This document shows, piece after piece, positions 8,793-18,952 of a stretch of 64,000 nt of DNA (its first letter is position 1; the number at the start of each line of letters is the position of its first letter). A program made the position numbers and the translations under genes. This DNA is from Paraburkholderia haematera (GTDB lineage Bacteria; Pseudomonadota; Gammaproteobacteria; Burkholderiales; Burkholderiaceae). Below the pieces are notes generated by a model. It was not told the origin of the DNA. It made no database searches and saw only the letters and a list, made by a program, of their open reading frames with translations. Where the stretch lies: assembly GCF_905220975.1 (NCBI RefSeq), contig NZ_CAJNBK010000011.1:1-64000 (forward strand). Reading direction: 5' to 3'.

Positions 8793-9746
8793 ATGGCACC
8801 TGCGATGGGAAACGAATTGCAGCATCGCACGGTGCTGCTGGAAGAAGCGGTCGAGGCGTTGGTTACGCGCGCGGACGGCGTTTACGTGGATGGTACGTTC
8901 GGGCGCGGCGGTCATAGCCGGTTGGTGCTGGAGAAGCTGGGTGAGTCGGGGCGCCTGATTGCGTTCGACAAAGACCCGCTCGCCATTGCCACGGCGCAGC
9001 AAATCGCCGATCCGCGCTTTGGCATCGTGCACGAGAGCTTTGCTTCGCTGCGCGACGCGATTGCGGAGCGCGGAGTAGGGCGGGTGTCGGGCGTTTTGCT
9101 GGATCTGGGCGTGTCGTCGCCGCAAGTCGACGATCCGGAGCGGGGTTTCAGTTTCCGCGCCGACGGCCCGCTCGACATGCGGATGGACCCGACGCGCGGC
9201 GAGTCCGCGGCTGACTGGTTGGCGCGGGCCACGGTGCAGGAACTGACGGAGGTGATACGAGATTATGGGGAAGAACGGTTTGCTTTTCAGATTGCAAAGG
9301 CGCTTGTTGCTCGCCGGGCAGAGTCCGACCGTCTTGGGCCTCTCGTCAGCACGGGCGAGCTTGCCCAAATCGTGGCTAACGTCGTCAAAACCCGTGAGAA
9401 GGGCAAGGATCCGGCAACCCGCACCTTTCAAGCTATACGGATTCACATCAATCAAGAGCTTGCGGAGCTGCAAGTCGTTTTAGAAGCAGCGTTGTCGCTG
9501 TTGGAGCAAGGGGGGCGGCTGGTGGTCATCAGCTTTCATTCGCTCGAGGACCGGATCGTTAAACGATTCATGCAGGCGCACGCCAGTACGCCTGCGGTGG
9601 ATCGCCGCCTGCCGATCCGTGCAGTCGATCTGCCGAGCCCTCCGCTCAAAATCATCGGCCGCGTGTTCGCCAGCGACGCTGAAGTCGCCGCGAACCCGCG
9701 CGCCCGTTCTGCCGTGATGCGTGTGGCGGAGCGGATCGCGCCATGA
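8793..9746 (+). CDS. rsmH: 16S rRNA (cytosine-1402-N4) methyltransferase
   Basis: 317-residue SAM-dependent methyltransferase acting on C1402 in the ribosomal P site. The SAM motif YVDGTFGRGGHS (about 30-41), VLLDLGVSSPQ and the C-terminal SFHSLEDRIVK signature are clear. The first ATG at 8793 is given; an ATG at 8805 (MGNELQHRT) matches the usual start in relatives and is equally possible. Its stop overlaps the ftsL start by ATGA, so translation is coupled. Confidence 0.95.
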   Translation: MAPAMGNELQHRTVLLEEAVEALVTRADGVYVDGTFGRGGHSRLVLEKLGESGRLIAFDKDPLAIATAQQIADPRFGIVHESFASLRDAIAERGVGRVSGVLLDLGVSSPQVDDPERGFSFRADGPLDMRMDPTRGESAADWLARATVQELTEVIRDYGEERFAFQIAKALVARRAESDRLGPLVSTGELAQIVANVVKTREKGKDPATRTFQAIRIHINQELAELQVVLEAALSLLEQGGRLVVISFHSLEDRIVKRFMQAHASTPAVDRRLPIRAVDLPSPPLKIIGRVFASDAEVAANPRARSAVMRVAERIAP

Positions 9747-10093
9747 GCCGCCTCAATATCTTCCTGCTGATGATCGTGATGGGCTGCGCTTTGTCTGTCG
9801 TCAACGCAACCAATCAGCAGCGTCAGATTTTTATCCAGTTGCAGCGCGCGCAATCGCAGGAGCGTCAGCTGCAGCAGGACTATTCGCAGCTTCAATATCA
9901 GCAGAGCGCGTTGTCGAAGACTTCGCGCATCGAGCAGATCGCCACTGATTCCCTGAAGATGCAATCGGTCACGACCGGGCGCACCCAGTATCTGACGCTC
10001 GATCCGGGCGCCGCCAAGGCTGCGGACGCGCCGATCCCGACTTCCGGGCCGGCCTCGGCCCCGCTTGCGACTCGTCGCGGAGGCGTGCGATGA
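9743..10093 (+). CDS. ftsL: cell division protein FtsL
   Basis: 116-residue bitopic inner-membrane protein. It has a very short cytoplasmic start, one transmembrane helix (about residues 5-22), then a Gln-rich periplasmic coiled coil (about 25-75) that pairs with FtsB in the FtsQLB complex activating FtsWI. The Pro/Ala-rich C-terminal tail is variable. It overlaps rsmH and ftsI by 4 bp each. Confidence 0.9.
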   Translation: MSRLNIFLLMIVMGCALSVVNATNQQRQIFIQLQRAQSQERQLQQDYSQLQYQQSALSKTSRIEQIATDSLKMQSVTTGRTQYLTLDPGAAKAADAPIPTSGPASAPLATRRGGVR

Positions 10094-11955
10094 AAAAATC
10101 GTCCACCCGCAAGAGCGTCGCCTTTTCGGCAAACCCGATTCTGTCGGTGCGCCTGCCCATGTGGCGCTCGAAACTCGTCGTGTTCATGCTGTTCATGGCG
10201 TTCGTCGCGCTGACCGCGCGCGCCTTCTGGATTCAGGGGCCGGGCAACGCCTTTTATCTGAAGCAGGGTGAGATCCGCTATCAGCGCCGGCTCGAACTGC
10301 AGGCCACGCGTGGCAAGATTCTCGACCGCAACGGCCTCGTGCTCGCCACGAGTCTGCCGGTGCGCGCCATTTGGGCGATTCCCGAGTCGGTGCCGGACGA
10401 TCTCGGCGCTGACAAGCTGACCTCGCTCGGCAAGTTGCTCGGCATGACGAACAAGGAGTTGCGCGCCAAGCTGTCGGAGGACAAGAACTTCGTCTACGTG
10501 AAGCGCCAGGTGCCGGTCGACGTCGCCGCGAAAGTCACCGCGCTGGACATCCCCGGCATATACGCACGCGACGAATACAAGCGCTTCTATCCGGAAGGCG
10601 AGATCACGGCTCACCTGATCGGCTTTACCAATGTGGAAGACGAAGGCCAGGAAGGCGTCGAACTCGGCGACCAGAAGTTGCTCGCCGGTATGTCGGGCAG
10701 CCGCCGCGTCATTAAAGACCGTATGGGCCACATCATCGAGGACGTGGACGAACAGGTCGTGCCGCATAACGGGCAGGACGTCGACCTCTCGATCGACAGC
10801 AAGATCCAGTACATCGCTTATACGAACCTGAAAGCGGCCGTCGAGAAATTCAAGGCGAAGGCCGGTGCGGCAATGGTGATCGACGTGCGGACCGGCGAGG
10901 TGCTCGCACTGGTTAACTACCCGACGTACAACCCGAACGACCGTTCGCACCTTACGGGCGACCAGTTGCGCAACCGCATTCTCACGGACACCTTCGAGCC
11001 GGGCTCGATCATGAAGCCGTTCACGGTGTCGCTCGCACTCGATCTGCACCGCGTGACGCCGACTACACTGGTAGATACGGGGCCGGGCCGCTTTGTGCTC
11101 GACGGTGCGCCGATTACCGACGACAGCGCGTTTGGCGTGTTGACGGTGGGCGGCGTGATCCAGAAGTCGAGCAACATCGGTGCGACGAAGATCGCCATGC
11201 AGCTCAAGCCCGAAGAGATGTGGAACATGTATACCAGTATCGGTCTCGGCCAGGCGCCGAAGGTCGGCTTCCCGGGCGCGGCGGCGGGCCGTCTGCGTCC
11301 GTGGAAGGGCTGGCGGCGCATCGAGCAGGCGACCATGTCGTACGGCTACGGCTTGTCGGTGTCGTTGTTCCAGTTGGGCCGCGCCTACACCGCGATCGCG
11401 CATGACGGCGAGATCATGCCGGTGTCGATTTTCCGCACGCCTGGCGATCAGCCGGCCACGGGGCCGCAAATTTTCGCACCCACCACCGCTCGCGAAGTGC
11501 GCGCGATGCTCGAGACCGTCACGGCGCCGGGCGGCACGTCGCCGGATGCAGCCGTGCCGGGCTATCGTGTCGGCGGCAAGAGCGGCACCGCATACAAGCA
11601 CGGCGCTCACGGCTACGACCATTCCAAGTACCGCGCGTCGTTCGTCGGTATGGCGCCTATGCCGAATCCGCGCATTGTCGTTGCGGTCTCGGTCGACGAA
11701 CCGACGGCGGGTAGCCACTTCGGCGGTCAGGTGTCCGGTCCGGTGTTCTCGGCGATTGTCGGCGATACGCTGCGTTCGCTGAATGTGCCGCCGGATATGC
11801 CGGTCAAGCAGATGGTCGTGTCGGACGATTCGGCGCCTGCCGCACCGAGCGCACCGCCTTCGCCCGCGACGGTCAAGAAACTCTCCACCAGCACTGGCGC
11901 GAAGAAGATGACGATCTCCGCCAATGCGAAAAGCCATCCCGGAGTTGTGCGATGA
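10090..11955 (+). CDS. ftsI: peptidoglycan transpeptidase FtsI (PBP3)
   Basis: 621-residue class B penicillin-binding protein that cross-links septal peptidoglycan together with FtsW. An N-terminal cytoplasmic tail and membrane anchor (about 29-47) precede the pedestal domain. The transpeptidase domain has the catalytic SIMK (Ser306-Lys309), SSN (360-362) and KSGT (497-500) motifs. The C-terminal tail after about 580 is rich in Ala, Pro and Ser. ATGA overlaps with ftsL and murE indicate coupled translation. Confidence 0.96.
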   Translation: MKKSSTRKSVAFSANPILSVRLPMWRSKLVVFMLFMAFVALTARAFWIQGPGNAFYLKQGEIRYQRRLELQATRGKILDRNGLVLATSLPVRAIWAIPESVPDDLGADKLTSLGKLLGMTNKELRAKLSEDKNFVYVKRQVPVDVAAKVTALDIPGIYARDEYKRFYPEGEITAHLIGFTNVEDEGQEGVELGDQKLLAGMSGSRRVIKDRMGHIIEDVDEQVVPHNGQDVDLSIDSKIQYIAYTNLKAAVEKFKAKAGAAMVIDVRTGEVLALVNYPTYNPNDRSHLTGDQLRNRILTDTFEPGSIMKPFTVSLALDLHRVTPTTLVDTGPGRFVLDGAPITDDSAFGVLTVGGVIQKSSNIGATKIAMQLKPEEMWNMYTSIGLGQAPKVGFPGAAAGRLRPWKGWRRIEQATMSYGYGLSVSLFQLGRAYTAIAHDGEIMPVSIFRTPGDQPATGPQIFAPTTAREVRAMLETVTAPGGTSPDAAVPGYRVGGKSGTAYKHGAHGYDHSKYRASFVGMAPMPNPRIVVAVSVDEPTAGSHFGGQVSGPVFSAIVGDTLRSLNVPPDMPVKQMVVSDDSAPAAPSAPPSPATVKKLSTSTGAKKMTISANAKSHPGVVR

Positions 11956-13529
11956 GCGCGCTGCGTAAGAAGCATCCAGCGCACCGGCAAATCGCCGACG
12001 CACTTGACTGGCTGCACGCTCGCGTGCAGCCAGGCGCGCATCTGCACGCCGACACGCGCTCGCTCGCGGCGGGCGACGCGTTTTTCGCCTATGCGGTCGA
12101 CGGTGCGGACAACCGTTCCTTCATTGACGGCGCGATCGAGCGTGGCGCAGCAGCCGTGCTGGTTCAGCCCGAGGGTTTTAGCGGTGCGATTGATCCATCC
12201 ATGACGCTGGCCGTGCCGGCATTGAACGAACTCGCCGGTTCGATTGCGAGCGCCTGGTATAACGATCCGAGCGACGGCATGCTGGCGGTCGGCATCACGG
12301 GGACAAACGGCAAGACTTCGTGCAGCCAATGGATTTCCGCGGCGCTGACTGCGCTCGGCAAACGTTGCGCGATTATCGGTACGCTCGGCACCGGTCTGCC
12401 GGGTCAACTCGTACATACCGGCTTCACGACGCCTGACGCGCCGCAATTGCAACGCAGTCTCGCGCAGTTGCGCGATGCGGGTGCTCAAGCGGTGGCGATG
12501 GAAGTGTCGTCCCACGCGTTGCACCAAGGCCGCGTGAACGGCACGGCGTTCGACATCGCCGTGTTCACAAATCTCACGCAAGACCATCTCGACTATCACG
12601 GCACGTTCGACGCTTACGAAGCCGCCAAAGCGCGTCTGTTCGCCTGGCCGGAACTGCGCGCCGCAGTGATCAACCGCGACGATGCCGCCGGTCGCCGTCT
12701 GCTCGCGAGCACAAAGGGACATGTCCGCGCGATCGCCTACGGTCTCGACGAAGCGCTCAAAGATGCGCCGCAAGCCGATGCGGCGGGCGCCGCTGCGTCG
12801 GACGCCGATGCGTTGCTGCTCGCCTCGAACGTGCGCGCAACCGCGACCGGCACGGCGTTTCATCTGACCACATCAGATTGGGGCAACGCTGAAGTCGAAG
12901 TGCAAACGCTCGGCGCATTCAACGTCAGCAATCTGCTCGGCGTGCTCGGCGCATTGCTCGCCGCCGACGTGCCTTTTGGCGCCGCGCTTGCCGAACTGGC
13001 GAAGCTCGAACCGGTCAATGGACGCATGCAGCGTCTCGGCGGGCGCTTGCAGAACGACGAGCCGCTCGTCGTGATCGACTATGCACACACGCCGGACGCG
13101 CTGGAAAAGACGCTCGAAGCGCTGCGCCCGATGGCGGCCGCACGCGGTGGCGAACTGATCTGCATGTTCGGTTGCGGCGGCGACCGTGACGCGACCAAGC
13201 GTCCGCTGATGGGCGCGATTGCCGAGAAGATCGCCGACAGCGTCGTCGTGACCAGCGACAACCCGCGTAGCGAAGATCCGCAATCGATCATCGAGCAGAT
13301 CGTTGCAGGCATGAAAGACGCGTCGAAGGCCCGTCGCGTTGAAGACCGCGCAAGCGCAATCCTGCAGGCGATCCGCGGCGCCGCGCGCGAAGACGTCATT
13401 GTGCTGGCCGGCAAGGGGCACGAAGCAACACAGGAAATCATGGGTAAGAAACGCGCTTTCTCCGATCAGGATCACGCTCGCCTTGCGCTCGCCGCACGGG
13501 CGACGCACGCACGCGGAGGTGGCGAATGA
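11952..13529 (+). CDS. murE: UDP-MurNAc-tripeptide ligase (meso-DAP adding)
   Basis: 525-residue cytoplasmic ATP-dependent Mur ligase adding the third amino acid to UDP-MurNAc-L-Ala-D-Glu. ATP-binding motif GITGTNGKT at about 114-122. The DNPR motif near residue 436 (SDNPRSEDP) is the known signature for meso-diaminopimelate rather than lysine. The C-terminal domain has GKGHE. Slightly longer than E. coli MurE because of an Ala/Asp-rich insertion near residue 275. Start and stop both overlap neighbours by ATGA. Confidence 0.95.
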   Translation: MSALRKKHPAHRQIADALDWLHARVQPGAHLHADTRSLAAGDAFFAYAVDGADNRSFIDGAIERGAAAVLVQPEGFSGAIDPSMTLAVPALNELAGSIASAWYNDPSDGMLAVGITGTNGKTSCSQWISAALTALGKRCAIIGTLGTGLPGQLVHTGFTTPDAPQLQRSLAQLRDAGAQAVAMEVSSHALHQGRVNGTAFDIAVFTNLTQDHLDYHGTFDAYEAAKARLFAWPELRAAVINRDDAAGRRLLASTKGHVRAIAYGLDEALKDAPQADAAGAAASDADALLLASNVRATATGTAFHLTTSDWGNAEVEVQTLGAFNVSNLLGVLGALLAADVPFGAALAELAKLEPVNGRMQRLGGRLQNDEPLVVIDYAHTPDALEKTLEALRPMAAARGGELICMFGCGGDRDATKRPLMGAIAEKIADSVVVTSDNPRSEDPQSIIEQIVAGMKDASKARRVEDRASAILQAIRGAAREDVIVLAGKGHEATQEIMGKKRAFSDQDHARLALAARATHARGGGE

Positions 13530-14953
13530 CCGGGCGGAGTACCACCATGTTTTCACTGCGCGAAGCTGCTGCGCTGATCCCCGGCGCATCGGTGCTGGGC
13601 GACGATGGCGTCACGTTCGAACGCGTTTCGACCGATAGCCGGACTGCCGGTCCGGGCGATCTGTTCGTCGCGATCAAGGGTGATCGTTTCGACGCACATG
13701 ACTTCCTGCCGGAAGTCGCCTCGCGCAACGTGACGGCTGTGCTGCTGACGCGCACGCCAGGCGACTGGCATGTGCCCGCGCTGCGCGTGGCCGATACGCG
13801 TGTCGCGCTCGGTGCGCTTGCGCGCGGCTGGCGGCGCAAATTCAGCATGCCGCTCGTCGCCGTAACCGGCAGCAACGGCAAGACGACGGTCAAGGAAATG
13901 ATCGCGTCGATCTTCGCCGCTGCGGTCGGCGCCGACGCACGCCTCGCGACTGCTGGCAACCTCAACAACGATATCGGCTTACCGCTGACGCTGTTCCGTC
14001 TGCAGGCCGCGCATCAACTGGCGGTGGTCGAACTCGGCATGAACCATCCGGGAGAAACCTCGCTGCTCGCGAAGATCGCCGAGCCGACGGTCGCGGTGGT
14101 GAACAACGCACAGCGCGAGCATCAGGAATTCATGGCGACGGTCGAAGCGGTCGCGCTCGAACACGCCAGCGTGATTCATGCGCTATCCCCGGAAGGCATC
14201 GCCGTGTTCCCCGCCGACGACGCCTACGCGAGCATCTGGCGCGTCGCGGCAACAGGCAACCGCATCATCGACTTCGCTTTGAACACCGCTGAGCGCGTGA
14301 TCGAAGCCGCCGTCACAGGCTCGTTCGAAAGCAACGTGCTGAGCATCGACACGCCGGAAGGCCACATCGACGTCACGCTGCAAGTGCTCGGCAACCACAA
14401 CGCGCATAACGCGTTGGCCGCAACGTCGGCCGCGCTCGCCGCAGGCGTGCCGCTCGACGCGATCAGGCGCGGCCTCGAATCGTTCGGCGCTGTGAAAGGC
14501 CGTTTGCAAGTGAAGCGCGCCGCGCTCGGCACACTCGCCGGCGCAACCGTGATCGACGACACCTACAACGCGAATCCCGACTCGATGCGTGCGGCGATCG
14601 ACGTGCTCGCGTCGCGCGAATCGCCGCGCGTGCTGGTGATGGGCGACATGGGCGAAGTCGGCGACAACGGCCCGGCGTTTCACCGCGAAATCGGTGCTTA
14701 CGCAAAGGAACGCGGTATCGACGCGCTGTACGCCATGGGCGACGCCTCGCGCGACGCCTGCACCGCGTACGGTGCAGACGCGCATCACGTCGCCGATGTC
14801 GGCACGCTGGTCGCGCAATTGCAGCAGGCGGGTTTCGGCGCTGCTGCAACGCTTCTCGTGAAAGGTTCGCGCTTCATGCAAATGGAACGCGTGGTGGACG
14901 CCGTAACGAGTCCACAACCCAACGCAGCGGGCAGTACGCCCGCCGCACATTGA
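13526..14953 (+). CDS. murF: UDP-MurNAc-tripeptide-D-alanyl-D-alanine ligase
   Basis: 475-residue Mur ligase that joins D-Ala-D-Ala to the UDP-MurNAc-tripeptide, the last cytoplasmic step of the stem peptide. The ATP motif VTGSNGKTT lies near 113-121; DDTYNANPDSM and MGDMGE are family signatures. The ATG at 13526 overlaps the murE stop and has gagg upstream. A second ATG at 13547 (MFSLREAA) also has a ggag site and matches many homologues, so the start is not certain. Confidence 0.94.
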   Translation: MTGRSTTMFSLREAAALIPGASVLGDDGVTFERVSTDSRTAGPGDLFVAIKGDRFDAHDFLPEVASRNVTAVLLTRTPGDWHVPALRVADTRVALGALARGWRRKFSMPLVAVTGSNGKTTVKEMIASIFAAAVGADARLATAGNLNNDIGLPLTLFRLQAAHQLAVVELGMNHPGETSLLAKIAEPTVAVVNNAQREHQEFMATVEAVALEHASVIHALSPEGIAVFPADDAYASIWRVAATGNRIIDFALNTAERVIEAAVTGSFESNVLSIDTPEGHIDVTLQVLGNHNAHNALAATSAALAAGVPLDAIRRGLESFGAVKGRLQVKRAALGTLAGATVIDDTYNANPDSMRAAIDVLASRESPRVLVMGDMGEVGDNGPAFHREIGAYAKERGIDALYAMGDASRDACTAYGADAHHVADVGTLVAQLQQAGFGAAATLLVKGSRFMQMERVVDAVTSPQPNAAGSTPAAH

Positions 14954-14970
14954 ACTAGAAGGACCGAAGC

Positions 14971-16140
14971 ATGCTACTGGCGCTGGCGCAATGGCTGCAG
15001 AATGACGCAAGCTTCTTGCGCGTGTTCAGTTATCTGACATTCCGTGCGGTGATGGCCACCATCACCGCGCTGCTGATCGGGCTCGTCTGCGGCCCGGCGG
15101 TGATCCGCAAGCTGACCGCGATGAAGGTCGGCCAAGCCGTTCGTAAAGACGGGCCGCAATCGCATCTCGTGAAATCCGGTACGCCGACCATGGGCGGCGT
15201 GCTGATCCTGCTCGGCATCGCCGTGGCAACGCTGCTGTGGGCCGATCTGACCAATCGTTTCATCTGGATCGTGATGCTGGTGACGTTCGGTTTCGGCGTG
15301 ATCGGCTGGGTCGACGATTACCGCAAGGTGGTCTACAAAGACCCGCGCGGCATGTCGTCGCGTGAAAAGTATTTCTGGCAGTCGGTGATCGGCCTGTTCG
15401 CGGCCGTGTATCTCGCATTCAGTGTGTCCGAAGCGAGCAACGTGCGCGTGTTCGACCTGTTCATGGCGTGGGTGCGCAGCGGTTTGTCGATGGGCTTACC
15501 GGCGCGTGCCGACCTGATGCTGCCGTTCGTCAAATCGATCAGCTATCCGCTCGGCGTGTGGGGTTTCATCGTGCTGACGTATCTGGTGATCGTCGGCGCG
15601 AGCAACGCGGTGAATCTCACCGACGGCCTCGACGGCCTCGTGATCATGCCGGTCGTGCTGGTCGGCGCTTCGCTTGGTGTGTTCGCTTACGTGATGGGCA
15701 GCTCGGTCTATTCGAAGTACCTGCTGTTTCCGCATATCGCCGGGGCGGGCGAATTGCTGATCTTCTGTTCCGCAATGGGCGGGGCAGGGCTCGCGTTCCT
15801 CTGGTTCAACACGCACCCGGCGCAGATGTTCATGGGCGACGTCGGCGCACTGGCGCTGGGCGGCGCACTCGGCACGGTCGCGGTGATCGTGCGTCAGGAA
15901 ATCGTGCTCTTCATCATGGGCGGCATTTTCGTCGCGGAGACGCTCTCCGTGATGTTGCAGGTTACGTGGTTCAAGTTCACCAAGCGCCGCTTCGGCGAAG
16001 GGCGGCGTCTCTTCAAGATGGCGCCGCTGCATCACCATTTCGAATTGTCGGGTTGGAAGGAAACGCAGGTGGTCGTGCGTTTCTGGATCATCACGCTGAT
16101 GTTGTGTCTGTTCGGTTTGTCCACGCTCAAGTTGCGTTAA
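14971..16140 (+). CDS. mraY: phospho-MurNAc-pentapeptide transferase
   Basis: 389-residue polytopic inner-membrane enzyme transferring phospho-MurNAc-pentapeptide to undecaprenyl phosphate to make lipid I. About ten transmembrane helices are predicted. Conserved catalytic segments include GWVDDYRKV, the NAVNLTDGLDGL motif, FMGDVGALALGG and the MAPLHHHFE loop. An aagga ribosome site precedes the ATG, 17 bp after murF. Confidence 0.96.
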   Translation: MLLALAQWLQNDASFLRVFSYLTFRAVMATITALLIGLVCGPAVIRKLTAMKVGQAVRKDGPQSHLVKSGTPTMGGVLILLGIAVATLLWADLTNRFIWIVMLVTFGFGVIGWVDDYRKVVYKDPRGMSSREKYFWQSVIGLFAAVYLAFSVSEASNVRVFDLFMAWVRSGLSMGLPARADLMLPFVKSISYPLGVWGFIVLTYLVIVGASNAVNLTDGLDGLVIMPVVLVGASLGVFAYVMGSSVYSKYLLFPHIAGAGELLIFCSAMGGAGLAFLWFNTHPAQMFMGDVGALALGGALGTVAVIVRQEIVLFIMGGIFVAETLSVMLQVTWFKFTKRRFGEGRRLFKMAPLHHHFELSGWKETQVVVRFWIITLMLCLFGLSTLKLR

Positions 16141-16163
16141 GTCGGTTTTAGGGGAAGCAGGCG

Positions 16164-17678
16164 ATGTTTGGCGAGAAGTTTCGGGATCGGCAAAAGCCGA
16201 TGGTGCTCGTGCTGGGACTCGGTGAATCCGGTCTCGCGATGGCGCGCTGGTGCGCGCGGCACGGCTGTCGGCTGCGTGTGGCCGATACGCGCGAGGTCCC
16301 ACCGAATCTGTCCGCAATGGAAGCGCACGGCGTCGATGCCGAGTTTGTCGGCGGCCCGTTCTCGCTCTCGTTGCTTGAAGGTGTCGAACTCGTGGCGATC
16401 AGCCCGGGTTTGTCGCCGCTCGCCGCCGACTTGCTGCCGCTGATCTCGGCGGCGAGTGAGCAGGCCATCCCCGTGTGGGGCGAGCTCGAATTCTTCGCGC
16501 AAGCGTTGAAGACGCTCGGAGAAAGCGGCTACGCGCCGAAGGTGATCGCGATCACCGGCACCAACGGCAAGACTACGACGACGAGCCTCACCGGCCTGCT
16601 GTGCGAACGCGCCGGCAAGAAGGTCGCGGTGGCGGGCAACATCAGCCCGGCCGCACTGGACAAGCTCAGCGAAGCGATCGACCACACCGCGTTGCCCGAT
16701 GTGTGGGTGCTCGAACTGTCGAGCTTCCAGCTGGAAACCGCTCACACGTTTTCTCCGGATGCAGCCGTTGTGCTGAACATCACGCAGGATCATCTGGATT
16801 GGCATGGCGGCCTCGATGCCTACGCCGCCGCGAAGGGACGCATCTTCGGACCACAAACCGTGCGCGTGCTGAACCGCGACGACTCGCGCGTGATGGCGCT
16901 CGTGCCTTCGACTGACGCTGATGCCGCGGTGATCACCTTCGGCGTGACCGAGCCGAAGAACGACGGCGACTATGGTCTGCTGCGCGACAACGGCATGATC
17001 TGGCTGGTCGAAGCGCACGATCGTGACGCCAGCGACGAGCCTGCGCCGACACGCCGTCGCAAGAACGAAGTGGCAACACCGAAGAACATCGCGCTCAAAC
17101 GCCTGATGCCCGCGGACGCACTGCGCATTCGCGGCCTGCACAACGCCGCAAACGCATTGGCGGCGTATGCACTGGCGCGCGCGATCGGCCTGCCTGGCGC
17201 GCCGCTCCTGCACGGCCTGCGCGAATACCATGGCGAGCCGCATCGCGTGGAATTGATCGCGTCGATTGAAGGCGTCGATTACGTCGACGACAGCAAGGGC
17301 ACCAATGTCGGCGCGACGGTTGCCGCGCTCGACGGTCTCGCGCAACGTGCGGTGCTGATCGCCGGCGGCGACGGCAAGGGCCAGGACTTCGAACCGCTCG
17401 CCGCACCGGTGATGCGGTGGTGCCGCGCCGTGATGCTGATCGGCCGCGACGCACCGCAGATTCGCGCGGCGCTGGAGGACACCGGCATTGCGATGACCGA
17501 CCACGCGACGCTCGAAGAAGCGACGCGGGCCGCCACAGCATTGGCACAACCCGGGGACGCGGTGCTGCTGTCGCCGGCTTGCGCGAGCTTCGACATGTTC
17601 AAGGGTTACGCACATCGCGCGGCGGTGTTCCGCAGTACGGTGGAAGACATCGCAGCCGAACGGGGGACGATGATATGA
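16164..17678 (+). CDS. murD: UDP-MurNAc-L-alanine-D-glutamate ligase
   Basis: 504-residue Mur ligase adding D-Glu. N-terminal Rossmann-like domain with VLGLGESGLA, ATP motif ITGTNGKTTT near 130-139, NITQDHLDWH, and C-terminal SPACASFDMF. It is somewhat longer than E. coli MurD (438 residues) because of a charged insertion around residues 285-315 (HDRDASDEPAPTRRRKN). The ribosome site aggggaagc is good. Its stop overlaps the ftsW start. Confidence 0.95.
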   Translation: MFGEKFRDRQKPMVLVLGLGESGLAMARWCARHGCRLRVADTREVPPNLSAMEAHGVDAEFVGGPFSLSLLEGVELVAISPGLSPLAADLLPLISAASEQAIPVWGELEFFAQALKTLGESGYAPKVIAITGTNGKTTTTSLTGLLCERAGKKVAVAGNISPAALDKLSEAIDHTALPDVWVLELSSFQLETAHTFSPDAAVVLNITQDHLDWHGGLDAYAAAKGRIFGPQTVRVLNRDDSRVMALVPSTDADAAVITFGVTEPKNDGDYGLLRDNGMIWLVEAHDRDASDEPAPTRRRKNEVATPKNIALKRLMPADALRIRGLHNAANALAAYALARAIGLPGAPLLHGLREYHGEPHRVELIASIEGVDYVDDSKGTNVGATVAALDGLAQRAVLIAGGDGKGQDFEPLAAPVMRWCRAVMLIGRDAPQIRAALEDTGIAMTDHATLEEATRAATALAQPGDAVLLSPACASFDMFKGYAHRAAVFRSTVEDIAAERGTMI

Positions 17679-18952
17679 GCTGGTCGGAACGCTTCGGTTC
17701 GCGCCTTGCCGGCTCCCGCGCCGGCGATGGCGATTCGGGCAGCGCGGGTCGCACCTCCCGCACCGGCGGCAGTGGCCTCGCGAGCGCCGTGAATGGCGTG
17801 CGTCCGCTGCGCTCGCGGATGCTCGACTACGATCACTCGCTGCTGTGGGTGGTCGTGGCGTTGCTCGGCCTCGGCGTCGTGATGGTGTATTCGGCGTCGA
17901 TCGCGATGCCCGATTCGCCGAAGTACGCGTCGTACCGCGATTACGCATTCCTCGTGCGCCAGACCATTTTTGTGGTGATGGGCTCGGTGATTGGCGTCGT
18001 ATCGTTCCGCATCCCGATCTCGACGTGGGATAAGTACGCGCCGAAGCTCTTCCTGATTTCGCTGGTCGCGCTGGTGATCGTGCTGATCCCGCACGTCGGT
18101 AAGGGCGTGAACGGTGCGCGTCGCTGGATTCCACTCGGCATCACGAACATGCAGCCGTCGGAAATCATGAAGCTGGCCGTGACGATTTACGCGGCGAACT
18201 ACACGGTGCGCAAGCAGGAATACATGCACAGCTTCGCCAAGGGCTTTCTGCCGATGGCGGTGGCGGTGGGTCTCGTCGGCGCGTTGCTGCTGCTCGAGCC
18301 GGACATGGGCGCGTTCATGGTGATCGCAGCGATCGCGATGGGCGTGCTGTTCCTCGGCGGCGTGAACGGCAAGCTGTTCGGTGGCCTGGTGGCCACCGCG
18401 GTCGGCACGTTCAGCTTGCTGGTGTGGGCGTCGCCGTGGCGTCGTGAGCGGATCTTCGCCTACCTCGATCCGTGGGACGACCGCTACGCGCAGGGCAAGG
18501 CGTATCAATTGACGCACTCGCTGATCGCTTTCGGGCGCGGCGAGTGGTTTGGCGTGGGTTTGGGCGGCAGCGTCGAGAAGCTCAACTATCTGCCGGAAGC
18601 GCATACCGACTTCATCCTCGCGGTGATTGGCGAGGAGCTCGGCTTTGTCGGCGTGCTCGTCGTGATCCTGATGTTCTACTGGATCGTGCGCCGCTCGTTC
18701 GAGATCGGCCGTCAGGCACTCGCACTCGACCGCACGTTCGCGGGTCTGGTGGCAAAGGGCATCGGCATCTGGTTCGGCGCGCAGACCTTCATCAACATGG
18801 GCGTGAATCTTGGCTTGCTGCCGACCAAAGGTCTCACATTGCCGCTCGTCAGCTACGGCGGGTCGGGCATCGTGCTGAATTGTGTCGCGGTGGCCGTACT
18901 GATGCGTGTGGACTACGAGAATCGGGTACTCATGCGCGGGGGCAAAGTATGA
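17675..18952 (+). CDS. ftsW: septal peptidoglycan polymerase FtsW
   Basis: 425-residue SEDS-family glycosyltransferase that polymerises lipid II at the septum with FtsI. A cytoplasmic N-terminus of about 45 residues, rich in Gly, Ser and Arg, precedes about ten transmembrane helices. Family motifs include KGVNGARRWI, MQPSEIMKLA, YLPEAHTDFI, GEELGFVG and the C-terminal PLVSYGGSG. The ATG at 17675 (overlap ATGA with murD) has a gggggacg site; a longer upstream frame lacks FtsW similarity. Confidence 0.95.
   Translation: MSWSERFGSRLAGSRAGDGDSGSAGRTSRTGGSGLASAVNGVRPLRSRMLDYDHSLLWVVVALLGLGVVMVYSASIAMPDSPKYASYRDYAFLVRQTIFVVMGSVIGVVSFRIPISTWDKYAPKLFLISLVALVIVLIPHVGKGVNGARRWIPLGITNMQPSEIMKLAVTIYAANYTVRKQEYMHSFAKGFLPMAVAVGLVGALLLLEPDMGAFMVIAAIAMGVLFLGGVNGKLFGGLVATAVGTFSLLVWASPWRRERIFAYLDPWDDRYAQGKAYQLTHSLIAFGRGEWFGVGLGGSVEKLNYLPEAHTDFILAVIGEELGFVGVLVVILMFYWIVRRSFEIGRQALALDRTFAGLVAKGIGIWFGAQTFINMGVNLGLLPTKGLTLPLVSYGGSGIVLNCVAVAVLMRVDYENRVLMRGGKV

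Noticed and set aside
9898..12003. 701-codon minus-strand open frame opposite ftsI
   Set aside because: Same artefact: an Arg/His-rich translation antisense to a certain essential gene, with no ribosome site.
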